A stretch of DNA of 64,000 bases. Origin: Arthrobacter sp. ISL-5. GTDB lineage: Bacteria > Actinomycetota > Actinomycetes > Actinomycetales > Micrococcaceae. Made by a program: the position numbers and the translations under genes. Below are positions 45,016 through 53,885 of the stretch, one piece after another. The first letter of the stretch is position 1. The number at the start of each line of letters is the position of its first letter. Under the pieces are notes generated by a model. That model searched no databases, was not told the origin of the DNA, and worked only from the letters and a program-made list of their open reading frames with translations. Where the stretch lies: NCBI RefSeq assembly GCF_018613835.1, contig NZ_JAGGPM010000024.1, positions 94,648 through 158,647 on the forward strand, given 5' to 3'.

Positions 45016-45873
45016 GTGACCCAGAAGATTGCGTACCAAGGTGAGCCCGGCGCCAACTCCCATATCGCGTGCAAGCAGATGTTCCCCGAGCTGGAAAGCG
45101 TCCCGTGCGCCAGCTTCGAGGACGTCTTCGAATTGGTGGCCAGCGGTGAGGCTGATCTGGCCATGATTCCGATCGAGAACTCGATTGCTGGCCGGGTGGC
45201 GGATATCCACATCCTGCTCCCCGAGTCCCGTCTGCAGATCGTCGGCGAGTTCTTCCTGCCTATCCACTTCGACTTGCTTGGCATCCCCGGCAGCACCATT
45301 GAGGCTGCCACCGAGGTCCACAGCCACATTCACGCCCTGGGCCAGTGTCGGCGCCTGATCCGTGAAGCACGGCTGCGCCCCGTCATCGCCGGCGACACGG
45401 CGGGTTCTGCCCGCGAAGTGCGGGAGTGGAACGATCCCGCCAAACTCTCCCTCGCTCCCCCGCTCGCGGCCCAGATCTACGGCCTGGAAGTGCTGGCCTC
45501 TCGGGTCGAGGACGATCCGTCCAACACCACCCGCTTTGTGGTTCTAGCGCGGGAAGCGGAACTGCCGACCCGGGATGAGTTGCCCGGACCGGCAGTGACC
45601 AGTTTCGTGTTCCGCGTCCGGAACGTTCCATCCGCGCTCTACAAGGCACTGGGCGGTTTTGCCACCAACGGCGTGAACATGACCCGTCTGGAGAGCTACA
45701 TGGTGGGCAACGAGTTTGCTGCCACCATGTTCATGGCCGATGTCGAGGGCCACCCCGCGGACCTGCCGCTGCAGCTAGCGTTGGAGGAACTGGAGTTCTT
45801 CACCACCGAGGTCCGGATCCTGGGTGTATATGCCGCCGCAGAGTTCAGGACCCGGCAGGCGGCCAGCAACTGA
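45016..45873 (+). CDS. pheA: Prephenate dehydratase
   Basis: Converts prephenate to phenylpyruvate in phenylalanine synthesis, 285 aa, cytosolic. The catalytic domain shows KIAYQGEPGANSHIACKQMF at the start, AMIPIENSIAGRVADIHILL, and SNTTRFVVLARE, the TRF motif that carries the catalytic threonine. The C-terminal ACT domain (TSFVFRVRNVPSALYKALGG, MTRLESYMVG) binds Phe for feedback inhibition. The GTG at 45016 is where homology starts; the upstream codons are not family-like and no strong ribosome-binding site is seen. It is divergent from the polysaccharide operon. Confidence 0.93.
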   Translation: MTQKIAYQGEPGANSHIACKQMFPELESVPCASFEDVFELVASGEADLAMIPIENSIAGRVADIHILLPESRLQIVGEFFLPIHFDLLGIPGSTIEAATEVHSHIHALGQCRRLIREARLRPVIAGDTAGSAREVREWNDPAKLSLAPPLAAQIYGLEVLASRVEDDPSNTTRFVVLAREAELPTRDELPGPAVTSFVFRVRNVPSALYKALGGFATNGVNMTRLESYMVGNEFAATMFMADVEGHPADLPLQLALEELEFFTTEVRILGVYAAAEFRTRQAASN

Positions 45874-46025
45874 CGGCTTGTTCACGCTGCTCGGGTTGAT
45901 GGCGACGGGGCATCATCCTGTACTTCGGGTTTTATTCGTTGAATGTTCTGTCGCGATGGATCGGCACTGTCGTGTGGTCGAGCCCGGGGCGGCTGGCGAC
46001 TACAGGGAAGCTTCCGGTGTAGCCC

Positions 46026-46328
46026 TGCCTTCTCCTCTGCGGCGGCGCGGACTACCACGACGAACTCGTTGCCGCGTGCCGGCAGGTGGGCTTCAGTCCG
46101 GAGGCACAGCACTACGCCAACTCGATTAATTCCCAACTGGCCATGGTCAGGTGCGGGCTGGGGGTTACGCTGGCCCCGGAATCGTCCGTCCGGCAACAGC
46201 CGGATGACCTAATGTGGCGACAGATAAAGGAACGCGCGGATCTGGTCGAGCTCTCGATTGTCAGCCGGGCTGAGGCAAAGGAGCCGCTGGTGGAACACTT
46301 CATTCTGTGCGCTTCCCCGGACGCTTGA
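46026..46328 (+). pseudogene. C-terminal remnant of a LysR-type regulator
   Basis: The frame reads CGGADYHDELVAACRQVGFS, then HYANSINSQLAMVRCGLGVT and LAPESSVRQQ before stopping at 46328. This is the last 95 residues of a LysR substrate-binding domain (the VxxGxGVxLxP region is clear). The DNA-binding half is absent, so it is a dead fragment. It lies between pheA and the CBS gene. Confidence 0.65.
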
Positions 46329-46523
46329 GCAGGAACCGTGCCTTCGCTGCCGGTACCGCCGTCGGGCTGGGCCCACGTCCCGCAAGGTTCCGTGGTGGTG
46401 GACGGGAGCTCCCAAACAGGGGAAAAACCGCCGTCGACATCGGCGCTGGCCCCGGCGTACGCTGGCAGCATCGGCGCATGTGCCCGGTGACTCTGCGTCG
46501 ATACAATCGATGAAGGAGGAGCA

Positions 46524-46961
46524 ATGAGTGCCGTACGTGAATTCATGACTACGGATGCACAGTGTATTAAGGAAAACCAGTCCCTCGTAGATGCCGCCCG
46601 GATGATGCTGGATCTGGACTGCGGATCGTTGCCGATCTGTGGTGACGACGGCAAGTTGAAGGGCATGATCACTGACCGGGACATCGTGCTCAAGTGCTTG
46701 GCCGTGGGCCGTGATCCACGCGAGGTGACGGCCCGCGACCTCGCCACGGGCAGGCCGCACTGGATTGACGCCGATGCGAACGTTGACGCCGCCATCGAAA
46801 TGATGGAGAAGTACCAGGTCCGGCGGCTCCCGGTCATTGCTGACCACAAGTTGGTAGGCATCATCAGCCAGGGTGACATCGCGCGCAATTACTCGGAGGA
46901 GCGTGTGGGCGAACTGGTGGAGCACATTTCGGAACGCAAGCTGCAGTCGAGCAGTTCATAA
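46524..46961 (+). CDS. Two-CBS-domain protein
   Basis: A 145-aa protein made of two CBS motifs: residues 5-60 (MTTDAQCIKENQSLVDAARM, CGSLPICGDDGKLKGMITDR) and residues 75-130 (DADANVDAAIEMMEKYQVRR, LPVIADHKLVGIISQGDIAR). The arrangement and length match Hrp1-like proteins, which bind adenine nucleotides. Upstream GGAGGA gives a strong ribosome-binding site for the ATG at 46524. It is monocistronic and ends in a strong terminator. It is likely a cytosolic energy or stress sensor. Confidence 0.9.
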   Translation: MSAVREFMTTDAQCIKENQSLVDAARMMLDLDCGSLPICGDDGKLKGMITDRDIVLKCLAVGRDPREVTARDLATGRPHWIDADANVDAAIEMMEKYQVRRLPVIADHKLVGIISQGDIARNYSEERVGELVEHISERKLQSSSS

Positions 46962-46986
46962 AGTCAAGCAATTCATGAGCAAACAA

Positions 46987-47012
46987 GCGCCACGGAGTAC
47001 TCTCCGTGGCGC
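46987..47012 (+). terminator. Rho-independent terminator of the CBS gene
   Basis: GCGCCACGGAG-TACT-CTCCGTGGCGC forms a perfect 11-bp stem and tetraloop 25 bp after the stop, flanked by AAACAA and TGTTT. This is the clearest terminator in the window apart from 22527-22557. Confidence 0.85.
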
Positions 47013-47161
47013 TGTTTCGTGCCCGCTCATGGCCTTGTCCAGCTGCTGACACCGGTAGCGCCGCTGGCCACCGGGTCGCTGACCACCAGCACCTTCACCT
47101 GGGATGCAGCCAGGCGGATGACCGGCCGTGTCGGGAAACCCTCGCCCACACAGGGGCGCCG

Positions 47162-47887
47162 TCAAGACGCCGTCAGGCTGAGCAGCACGGCCTTGAATTG
47201 CTGCCCCTCCTGTGATGCCCACCACGCCCTGGCCGCGGCAACATCCCCGCACTTCTCGATGTCTTGGCTCAGCTCGACCCCGAGGAAGGGGCCGGTCCAG
47301 CTGGATGGCACTGCCGTGGGTTCCCCCGTCGGCAGCCCGCGGAGCATCCCCACACCGTCAGGGGGAACCTCACGGACCAGGGCGAGCGTGCATACCGTGC
47401 CGGACCCCGGTCCAGAGAGGGGCTCCTCTGCGTAAAAGGCATACTGATACACCGGCGTCCAGCCAGCCTGGGACAGACCGGGGACCGCGCCGGACTCGAT
47501 GACCGTGCGCCGAACCGGCCAGCCGTAGTCATAACTGCTGAAGCCGCTGGCCACCGTGAACAAGGTCCGGCCCGTGGCTTCCTCGAACGTGACGAACTCC
47601 CCCGTGATCGGGCCGCGGGGGGATGTGCGCGACTCGGCCGTCCACGCCGCCGGGTAGCGGAGCGAGAGCCTCTGCGTCGTGAAGGCGAACGTCTTCGTCT
47701 CAGCCGACGGAGTTGCCGTGGGCGCCGTGGCGGACGGCGCGGGGCTCGACGACGGCGGCGGGCTCGCCGAAGCGGGTCCGGCCGCCGGGGCGCCTGAGCC
47801 GCACCCGGAGAGAGCGAGGGCGAACGCGAGGCCGGCTGCTGGCAGCAGGCCCGACCGCAGAACTATCCGATACTGGGTGGGTTCCAC
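47162..47887 (-). CDS. Secreted lipoprotein of unknown function
   Basis: A 241-aa lipoprotein: basic N-terminus, hydrophobic core (LLPAAGLAFALALSGCGSGA) with lipobox LSGC, then a low-complexity Pro/Ser/Ala linker (residues 33-62) and a soluble domain starting TFAFTTQRLSLRYPAAWTAE. That beginning resembles the PsbP-like/LpqN-type folds common in actinobacterial lipoproteins, but I do not claim membership. Two cysteines in the soluble domain (VCTLALV and EKCGDV) could form a disulfide. The GTG at 47885-47887 has AGGAGG five bases upstream. It appears monocistronic. Confidence 0.75.
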   Translation of the reverse strand: MEPTQYRIVLRSGLLPAAGLAFALALSGCGSGAPAAGPASASPPPSSSPAPSATAPTATPSAETKTFAFTTQRLSLRYPAAWTAESRTSPRGPITGEFVTFEEATGRTLFTVASGFSSYDYGWPVRRTVIESGAVPGLSQAGWTPVYQYAFYAEEPLSGPGSGTVCTLALVREVPPDGVGMLRGLPTGEPTAVPSSWTGPFLGVELSQDIEKCGDVAAARAWWASQEGQQFKAVLLSLTAS

Positions 47888-48250
47888 GATGTCCTCCTAG
47901 GATGCAATGCGATGCGAGACCAGGGAGTCCACCATCACATCGCGACGCTGTGCTGGACTAGAGGCGTTCCTGTAAATCCATCAAATTGAAATGTTTCTGT
48001 GACCACAAATCCCTGCCGCCCTCACGACACGGCCGTCGTACCTTTACCGCAAACCTCAGTGATGCGTGGTGTTGTCATTCTGATGCCCTGGCGTTTGCTT
48101 CAGCATGATGGTCGTCGAGCGATCGATTACAGGTTGCCCGCCACATTCAAACTGGAGAAGATCGCGTCGGGTACTCGGGAGTGTGATTAGCTGCCACCCG
48201 AGCACGACGGCTCGGCCGAGGATTTCTCGCTCAGCTTTTCAACAGCTTAG
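47888..48250. other. Gene-free stretch
   Basis: About 360 bp upstream of the lipoprotein gene. No gene is recognised; the region is AT-richer near 47970-48010, where the divergent promoter of the lipoprotein gene should lie. It runs into the fragment at 48251. Confidence 0.4.
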
Positions 48251-48535
48251 TCGCTGGGCGGGCTGGTCATGTGGCGCGGTCGCCACGTATGGGTGATGAG
48301 CGGCTTCACGTCACTCGGCGACCCCGACCAGTTCCCAAAGTTCTCGGTCACTGGCATCCGCGTCCAAGATCCGCTCTACCCGTACGGCGACGAGCAGTGG
48401 GGACCGTCCCCCGCGCCCAACGCCCTGCTCACCCCCGAGCAGTTGGCGACGCAGTTCGTCGTCCGCGAGCCGCGACGCTGGAGCAGCAATCTGCCGACCG
48501 GCTACATGCTGGTGCTGCCGCTCGCCAAAACCTGA
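48251..48535 (+). pseudogene. C-terminal fragment of a C39-like cysteine peptidase-type protein
   Basis: The frame begins right after an in-frame TAG and reads LVMWRGRHVWVMSGFTSLGD, VTGIRVQDPLYPYGDEQWGP and ends LPTGYMLVLPLAKT. The WRGRHVWVMSGF stretch places a candidate catalytic His in the context seen in papain-like C39 peptidase-like proteins, and DPLYPYG follows as in those proteins. The N-terminal half with the nucleophile Cys is missing. I regard it as a pseudogene remnant. Confidence 0.5.
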
Positions 48536-48739
48536 TCGGATCTTCACGCTAGTCGCGCGTTCGTGCGCTTCCCGTCCGGGCCCTCCCCGGCACGACGAAG
48601 GGAAGGCCCACATCGCCCCCTCGGAAGCCATCGGCGTCGGAGGTAGCCGCTGACCCATGATAGGACGTGGCGGGCGCTCTTGAAATCTGAAGAGCGCTGG
48701 ACGTAGATGGTTGCAGACAAAACACCCGAGGAGGTCACA

Positions 48740-49126
48740 ATGACGGTCACTTTCAACCACACCATCGTCTACGCAACGGACAAGCGCCGTTCGGCGGAGT
48801 TCCTGGCCAAGGTGCTCGGACTGCCGAAACCCCAAGCCATGTGGTCCTTCATGACCGTGCCCCTCGACCACGGAGTGGCCCTCGATTTCGCCACGGCGGA
48901 CCGGCCCATCTCCCCGCAGCACTACGCGTTCCTGGTCAGCGAAGAGGACTTCGACGGAATCTTCGCAAGGATCCAGGCCCAGGGCATCCCCTACTGGGCG
49001 GACCCGGGACGGTCCCGCCCGCAGCAGATCAACCACAACGACGGCGGACGTGGCGTCTACTTCGCGGATCCTGACGGGCATTTCCTCGAGGCGATCACGC
49101 GTCCGTACGGATCGGGTGCTGCATGA
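48740..49126 (+). CDS. VOC-family metalloprotein
   Basis: A 128-aa vicinal-oxygen-chelate protein with two beta-alpha-beta-beta-beta units. The first unit begins TVTFNHTIVYATDKRRSAEF with a metal-ligand His; the second has GVYFADPDGHFLEAITRPYG with the late Glu. The middle QQINHNDGGRGVYF and HYAFLVSEEDFDGIFARIQA fit glyoxalase/dioxygenase-like members. GAGGAGG lies upstream of the ATG at 48740. The substrate is unknown; the fold covers glyoxalases, fosfomycin resistance and extradiol dioxygenases. Confidence 0.88.
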   Translation: MTVTFNHTIVYATDKRRSAEFLAKVLGLPKPQAMWSFMTVPLDHGVALDFATADRPISPQHYAFLVSEEDFDGIFARIQAQGIPYWADPGRSRPQQINHNDGGRGVYFADPDGHFLEAITRPYGSGAA

Positions 49127-49347
49127 CGCCCTGGGTAAGTTCGTACGACCTGACGAGTTCTGTGCGCCCAAACGGTCTTGACAGGAGCTGATTCCGGTGT
49201 GATTCCCATCCCCGTCGAGGTGTCCCACTTCCTTGGCTGAGGGACGGCGGGGGCCGAGGAACTGCCAGCAGCGTCAGCGGCGTTACGTTGAGCAAGCCCA
49301 TCCCGAGGCAGTTCTGAAACTGTTTGAGGCTTATGCTGCTAGCGTTT

Positions 49348-50610
49348 TTAGGAGGTGCGGGCTGCGCTCTTACCCGGGAACGCGGTCCTAAGTTGCGCGC
49401 GGAAGGTCAGCGGGCTGTTCCGGCTGATGGTGATTACGGAGAAGAGGCCCGTCAGCAACACGATGGTGCCGCCGGCGGCCACCGCCCAGCGGGCGCCGAA
49501 TTCCGTTCCGATCCATCCCATCAGCGGTGCGCCGAGGGCGGTCCCGCCCTGGAGGACGGCGAGGTAGAGGGCAAGCACCCGGCCCCGGAACTGTGGGTCA
49601 ACGGAGAGTTGGATGCTGGTGTTGCAGCTGTTGAGGAAGGTGATGGAAGCCAGGCCTACTGGAACCAGGATCGCTGCGTAGAGCCAGAACGACGTCGAGA
49701 TGCTGGCTATCAGCGTGAAGAACCCTAGTCCCAGGGCTCCGCCGAGGAGGAAACGCAGCCGCGGGCCGGACCTGCGGGCCGCGAGGAGGGCACCGGCCAG
49801 TGTCCCTGCAGCCATGATGGAGCCCAGGAGGCCGAATTCTCCGGGGCCCATTCGGAATTCGGCGGTGGCCATGAGCGCGTTGGTGATGGGAAAGTTCATG
49901 CCGAACGCGCCGAGGATCCCAACCATGACAAGAATGAGGACCAGATCCGGGCGCCGCCGCACGTAGCCCAGGCCCTCGGCCACCTGGTGCTTGCTTCGGG
50001 TTGCCGGAACGGCCGAGGCCAGCTCGGAGGTGCGGATCCGCCACAATGAGAGCAGGACCGCCGCGAAGCTGGCAGCGTTGAGGAGAAAGACCGGTCCGGT
50101 GCCGCCCCAGGCAATCAGCACGCCGGCGATGGCAGGGCCGGTGAGCCGGGCGGTATTGAACGATGCGGAGTTCAGGGACACTGCATTAGCAACGTGTTCC
50201 TGGCCCACCAATTCCGAGACGAAGGCCTGGCGGACGGGTCCGTCAATGGCACTGGCCAGTCCCAGGCACAGGGCGGCTGCATAGACCTGCCAAAGCTGTG
50301 CCGATCCGGTCACCACCAGAAGTCCTACTGCCAGCCCGCAGAGGCCCATTGCTGTCTGTGTCCACAGCAGGATCATACGTTTCCTGAAACGGTCCGCGAG
50401 GACTCCCGCGTAGGGGCCGAGGAGCAGCATGGGGAGGAACTGCAATCCGGTGGTGATGCCGACGGCGGTGCCGGAGTGGTCGGTGAGGACTGTCAGGACG
50501 AGCCAGTCCTGCGCCACCCGCTGCATCCAGGTGCCGATGTTAGAGACGAGTGCCCCTCCTGCCCACAACCGGTAGTTGCGGTTCTCGAGCGACCGGAACA
50601 TGGCGCTCAT
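49348..50610 (-). CDS. MFS exporter (MFS_3/EntS-like), MarR-linked
   Basis: A 420-aa major facilitator with 12 helices. The N-terminus MFRSLENRNYRLWAGGALVS and the sequence GTWMQRVAQDWLVLTVLTDH are the hallmark of the MFS_3 group; loop 2-3 reads YAGVLADRFRKRMILLWTQT, and DGPVRQAFVSELVGQEHVAN follows. The C-terminal half has PQFRGRVLALYLAVLQGGTA. This group exports siderophores or drugs. The start overlaps the MarR stop (ATGA), so regulator and pump are one transcript. Confidence 0.9.
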   Translation of the reverse strand: MSAMFRSLENRNYRLWAGGALVSNIGTWMQRVAQDWLVLTVLTDHSGTAVGITTGLQFLPMLLLGPYAGVLADRFRKRMILLWTQTAMGLCGLAVGLLVVTGSAQLWQVYAAALCLGLASAIDGPVRQAFVSELVGQEHVANAVSLNSASFNTARLTGPAIAGVLIAWGGTGPVFLLNAASFAAVLLSLWRIRTSELASAVPATRSKHQVAEGLGYVRRRPDLVLILVMVGILGAFGMNFPITNALMATAEFRMGPGEFGLLGSIMAAGTLAGALLAARRSGPRLRFLLGGALGLGFFTLIASISTSFWLYAAILVPVGLASITFLNSCNTSIQLSVDPQFRGRVLALYLAVLQGGTALGAPLMGWIGTEFGARWAVAAGGTIVLLTGLFSVITISRNSPLTFRAQLRTAFPGKSAARTS

Positions 50611-51065
50611 TTCGCGCTCAATTGCTGCATGATGTGCGCGGCGCGGCTGAGGATGAGGCGGTCTTCTTCGCTTAACCCGGCCACCCGCTGGGCCAGCCAG
50701 GCGGTGCGCTGTTCGCGGGCTTCAGCGAGGACATCCTCACCGGCCGGAGTAATCCCCACCTGGATCTGGCGCCCGTCCCCGGGGTGGACTGTCCGGGTGG
50801 CAAAGCCCTGATCTGTGAGGGCGTTGACTATCCGGGTCATCGACGGCGCCTGCACGTGTTCGCGTTCCGCTAGTTCGCGAAGGGTCTGCGGGCCGTTGCG
50901 CAGCTGGGCCAGGACCGTGTACTGCCCGGGCGTTATGACATCACCGGTCGCCTCGACGCGGAGCCTCCGGGATGTGCGCATCACCGCGGTCCGGAGGTCA
51001 ATGGCAAGGACATCCGGTCTGATGCTGTTCCCATGTCCGTGATCCGTCACTGAATTTGTGGTCAT
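50607..51065 (-). CDS. MarR-family transcriptional regulator
   Basis: A winged-helix regulator of 152 aa. The core is RRLRVEATGDVITPGQYTVL, LRELAEREHVQAPSMTRIVN (recognition helix), and GFATRTVHPGDGRQIQVGIT (wing), followed by a C-terminal dimerisation helix. I chose the ATG at 51063-51065; a TTG 36 bp upstream lies inside the operator. It is coupled to the MFS exporter it presumably represses, with two operator palindromes just upstream. Confidence 0.9.
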   Translation of the reverse strand: MTTNSVTDHGHGNSIRPDVLAIDLRTAVMRTSRRLRVEATGDVITPGQYTVLAQLRNGPQTLRELAEREHVQAPSMTRIVNALTDQGFATRTVHPGDGRQIQVGITPAGEDVLAEAREQRTAWLAQRVAGLSEEDRLILSRAAHIMQQLSAK

Positions 51066-51092
51066 TGAATCCGCCGCGCCTCCCGCGATTTT

Positions 51093-51120
51093 AATTAGCA
51101 ATGCTAATTAGCTCTGCTAA
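51093..51120. promoter_or_regulatory. Tandem MarR operators
   Basis: AATTAGCA-A-TGCTAATT (51093-51109) is a perfect 17-bp dyad, followed by TTAGC-TCT-GCTAA (51108-51120). The two overlap by two bases and share the TTAGC half-site. They lie 28 bp upstream of the MarR start, the expected position for autorepression of the regulator/exporter operon. Confidence 0.7.
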
Positions 51121-51352
51121 CCATTATTGCGCGATGGAGTCCCGGCGGCAACCGCGCCGTGTACGAAGGAAAACTGGCGAACGCCGACAGAGATGATGCC
51201 AAGGCCCGAATCAGCCTCGGCAGGCCAGCCAAGGGACGATTCGCGCGGAGTGATGCCACGAGTTTAGAGCCGGGCATTAAATCTAATGCGGGTTTCACGG
51301 ACCCAGCAGGCCCTCACGCTTGAGACAGCTTACGAAGACGAGGTCCATTGCG

Positions 51353-51706
51353 TCATACCTGGGCGGCAAGCTCGTGCCGGGTCAGGCTCAGGTACACCTT
51401 TCCTTCTTCAACCCGGGTGATTGCATCGGCAGCCGCATAGGAGTCACTGCCCCAGAAACCGCGGGCGTCGATCTTGATGTATCCCGTGTGGAACAACCGC
51501 CGCGCCATCAACTCAGGTACTTTTGGTTCCCTTCCGAAGAGGGAATTCAGTCCGAGGGTGATCAAGTCTTGCTGGGAGGCGGCGACAGCTTCTTCGAACA
51601 CCTCTGCTTTCTCATTGGGCGGAACGATTTGCTCGACGGTACCTATATCCTTCCCCGACACATCAACAACCCGCATTCCCTTCGACACGGACTCCAGTAC
51701 GTCCAC
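51353..51706 (-). CDS. PRC-barrel/DUF2171-like small protein
   Basis: A 117-aa cytosolic protein. The opening DVLESVSKGMRVVDVSGKDI followed by GTVEQIVPP fits the PRC-barrel/DUF2171 pattern (a small beta-barrel that begins with a V-D-x-x-G-x-x-I/V motif). The middle has LARRLFHTGYIKIDARGFWG-like text (MARRLFHTGYIKIDARGFWG) and the end VYLSLTRHELAA. The GTG at 51704-51706 is chosen because GGAGGAG lies six bases upstream; a longer frame exists but is less likely. Function unknown; such proteins are often stress-associated. Confidence 0.7.
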   Translation of the reverse strand: MDVLESVSKGMRVVDVSGKDIGTVEQIVPPNEKAEVFEEAVAASQQDLITLGLNSLFGREPKVPELMARRLFHTGYIKIDARGFWGSDSYAAADAITRVEEGKVYLSLTRHELAAQV

Positions 51707-52801
51707 AATCGTCTCCTCCACTCGCCTGCATGGCATTCCTTCGCCAGCCTTGCCAGGAACGCGGTAGCTTTTCACCTCCGCGCCGCCAGCCCTGCAAACG
51801 TCGTACCCTGGACAATTTTTATTACGGCACCGTTGCGTCTGACGGTCAAGGGGGAACCCCGCCCGGCGTCACATCGACCGGAGAGTGGCGGCCCCACGGC
51901 CGTCAGTCCCACGCCACAACGATGCGGGCAGCCTGAGTGGGAATGGTGAGGTCGACGCCGGTGAGGTGAGTTCACGGAAGCGCTTGATCCGGCGTTGCCG
52001 GTGGGGTTCCAGTCCTGGGTTCCTGGTCGCGCCGTTAGTCCGCTGGAGGACCCGGTTTATACGCTGCTTCGTGAGGCGGCGTTGGCAGCGGTGACAAGCC
52101 GCTCCCACGGCTCCTGCACATCAGCAACGCGCCGATGGGCAGCGGCCGGAGAACCATGGACATCTCCGGCTCCACCCTGTACGTCCACGACGTGCCGGAG
52201 GGCCTGGTGCTCCACCGCGGCCGCCGGCCATGGATCACCGAACTAGTGGAGCAGGGCCAAACTGCGCCCCGAGGCGCAGCAGGACGACGGCGGGTTCGGC
52301 ATCAGGAACCGGCGCTCACGATTGCCAATGGCGGGACAGCTCGCAGCACATGTGTGGCTTCGAAATCCCCCACGGCGGTTCAAGATACGCATAAAAACCA
52401 CGCATTCGCTCCAGTGCGGCAATGTCAGCCCGCCGCGCGAACAACGAGTTCAGCCCCTCTTCCGCACTGGACTTATGGCTGTAGCCGTTGATCCAGCTTC
52501 AGGACCATCAAAGTCCAGCCGGAATGCCGCTATGGGGAAGATTCTATGGAGCTGAGCAATCAGGAAGACTTCCTGCTTGTTGCCCAAGAAGCGCTCGACA
52601 CCATCATCTGAAGGATCCTTACGCCAACGGCGAATTGGCCTACACAAGCCGATGGAACAATTTTCCACGGGTCCACTCAGACTCGGCACCTTCGACGAGG
52701 AAAAGCTCGTCCAGGCCGCTTGATCAAAGCATAGGAGTGTGTCATCGGGTTGGCACGCAGAAGGCGGCCTTTGGGGTTTCTGTTCTGGTTAGAGTGACAG
52801 C
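51707..52801. other. About 1.1 kb without a recognisable gene
   Basis: No complete gene, RNA or mobile element is recognised. Short frames with reasonable codon bias occur, for example 52546-52611 (MELSNQEDFLLVAQEALDTI) and a frame near 52650 ending GPLRLGTFDEEKLVQAA, but none has family identity. The section is best read as decayed sequence. A -10-like TAGAGT at 52790-52795 precedes the DUF429 gene. Confidence 0.35.
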
Positions 52802-53554
52802 GTGAAGACTCTTGGGGTTGACCTGGCTGCGGATCCGAAGAGAACGGCTGCTGCGGTCATTGAGTGGCGGGACGGGCAGGCCCGGCTTGTCCACCTGTCT
52901 CTCGGCGTCAGCGACGAAACCGTCGTCGAGCTTTTCGGAGCATCAGACGTGACCGGTATCGGCTGCCCTCTTGGCTGGCCCCAGCCCTTCCTGTCATTCC
53001 TGCTCGGTCATTCCCGCGAAGATCCGGATGCGGTGCTTCGTCATGACGGGTTGGAGGGACGTCGTGAGCTTGCCTACCGGGCTACTGACCGGTTCGTCAC
53101 CCACACAACGGGCCTGATTCCATTGAGTGTGTCGGGGGATCGGTTGGCGCATCCGGCCATGCGTTGCGCAGTCATTCAGGCCAAAATCGCGCGTCTCTGG
53201 GGCGTTCAACCCAGGGGCGGTACGGACCGTCTTGTCGAGGTCTACCCTGCTGCTTCCTTGAAGATATGGGGCATCTCGGCCCGCAGGTACAAGGGCCGTG
53301 GGACGCCGGAGTCCGAAGTCCGCGATGACATTCTGAGCCATCTCACCGCCGCGGCACCTTGGCTGGACCTTGACGCGCACAGGGACCAGCTGATCGCCTC
53401 GGATGATCTGCTCGATTCGGTCATCGCATCCCTGACAGCCCGCGCGGCCGCCCGCCAGGCTACCCTGCTTCCTGGCCCGGATCAGAGCCTTGCAGCGCGT
53501 GAGGAGGGCTGGATCCACCTACCAACCGGTTCGCTCACTAAGCTGAACAAATAG
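52802..53554 (+). CDS. DUF429 protein (predicted RNase H-like nuclease fold)
   Basis: A 250-aa cytosolic protein of the DUF429 family. The N-terminal TLGVDLAADPKRTAAAVIEW is the RNase H-like first strand with its aspartate; ASDVTGIGCPLGWPQPFLSF holds the next conserved region, and the stretch ELAYRATDRFVTHTTGLIPL follows. A late DDLLDSVIASLTARAAARQA carries the conserved D of the C-terminal helix. Activity is unproven. The GTG at 52802 is six bases after TAGAGT, so the transcript may be leaderless. Confidence 0.82.
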   Translation: MKTLGVDLAADPKRTAAAVIEWRDGQARLVHLSLGVSDETVVELFGASDVTGIGCPLGWPQPFLSFLLGHSREDPDAVLRHDGLEGRRELAYRATDRFVTHTTGLIPLSVSGDRLAHPAMRCAVIQAKIARLWGVQPRGGTDRLVEVYPAASLKIWGISARRYKGRGTPESEVRDDILSHLTAAAPWLDLDAHRDQLIASDDLLDSVIASLTARAAARQATLLPGPDQSLAAREEGWIHLPTGSLTKLNK

Positions 53555-53569
53555 GGCCGACCCGGCTGC

Positions 53570-53749
53570 CTATCCCGGGGCTTGAACCACTGTCCGAAAA
53601 ATGCTGGCGAAGTCCACTAGGCCGTATCCGGCTGGTTCGATGAGACCGGCGTCCACCAGGCGCGTCCGGTAGTTGCCGACGGCATTCGGCCACATTCCGG
53701 TGCGTCTGCCCCTGTCGGTGGTGGAGGACGCTCCCGCGGCTTCTGCCAT
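53570..53749 (-). pseudogene. C-terminal remnant of an AAA-type ATPase
   Basis: The minus-strand frame (59 codons from the ATG at 53747-53749) reads TGMWPNAVGNYRTRLVDAGL followed by IEPAGYGLVDFAS. It resembles the winged-helix end of large AAA ATPases (typically NYRxRLxxxGLIE-GxGxVxFA). There is no nucleotide-binding part. It could also be an unrelated small frame. Confidence 0.4.
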
Positions 53750-53885
53750 CGACCGCAGGCGTGCATTCCTCTGAGCGGGACTTCTGTGGACGATCGCCTG
53801 AGGTGTCGCGTGCGCGATGGGGCCCTAACGGCACCGCTCGACGACACGAGAGCCGCCGCGGCTGGGCGTCCGAGATACTAGTTCT

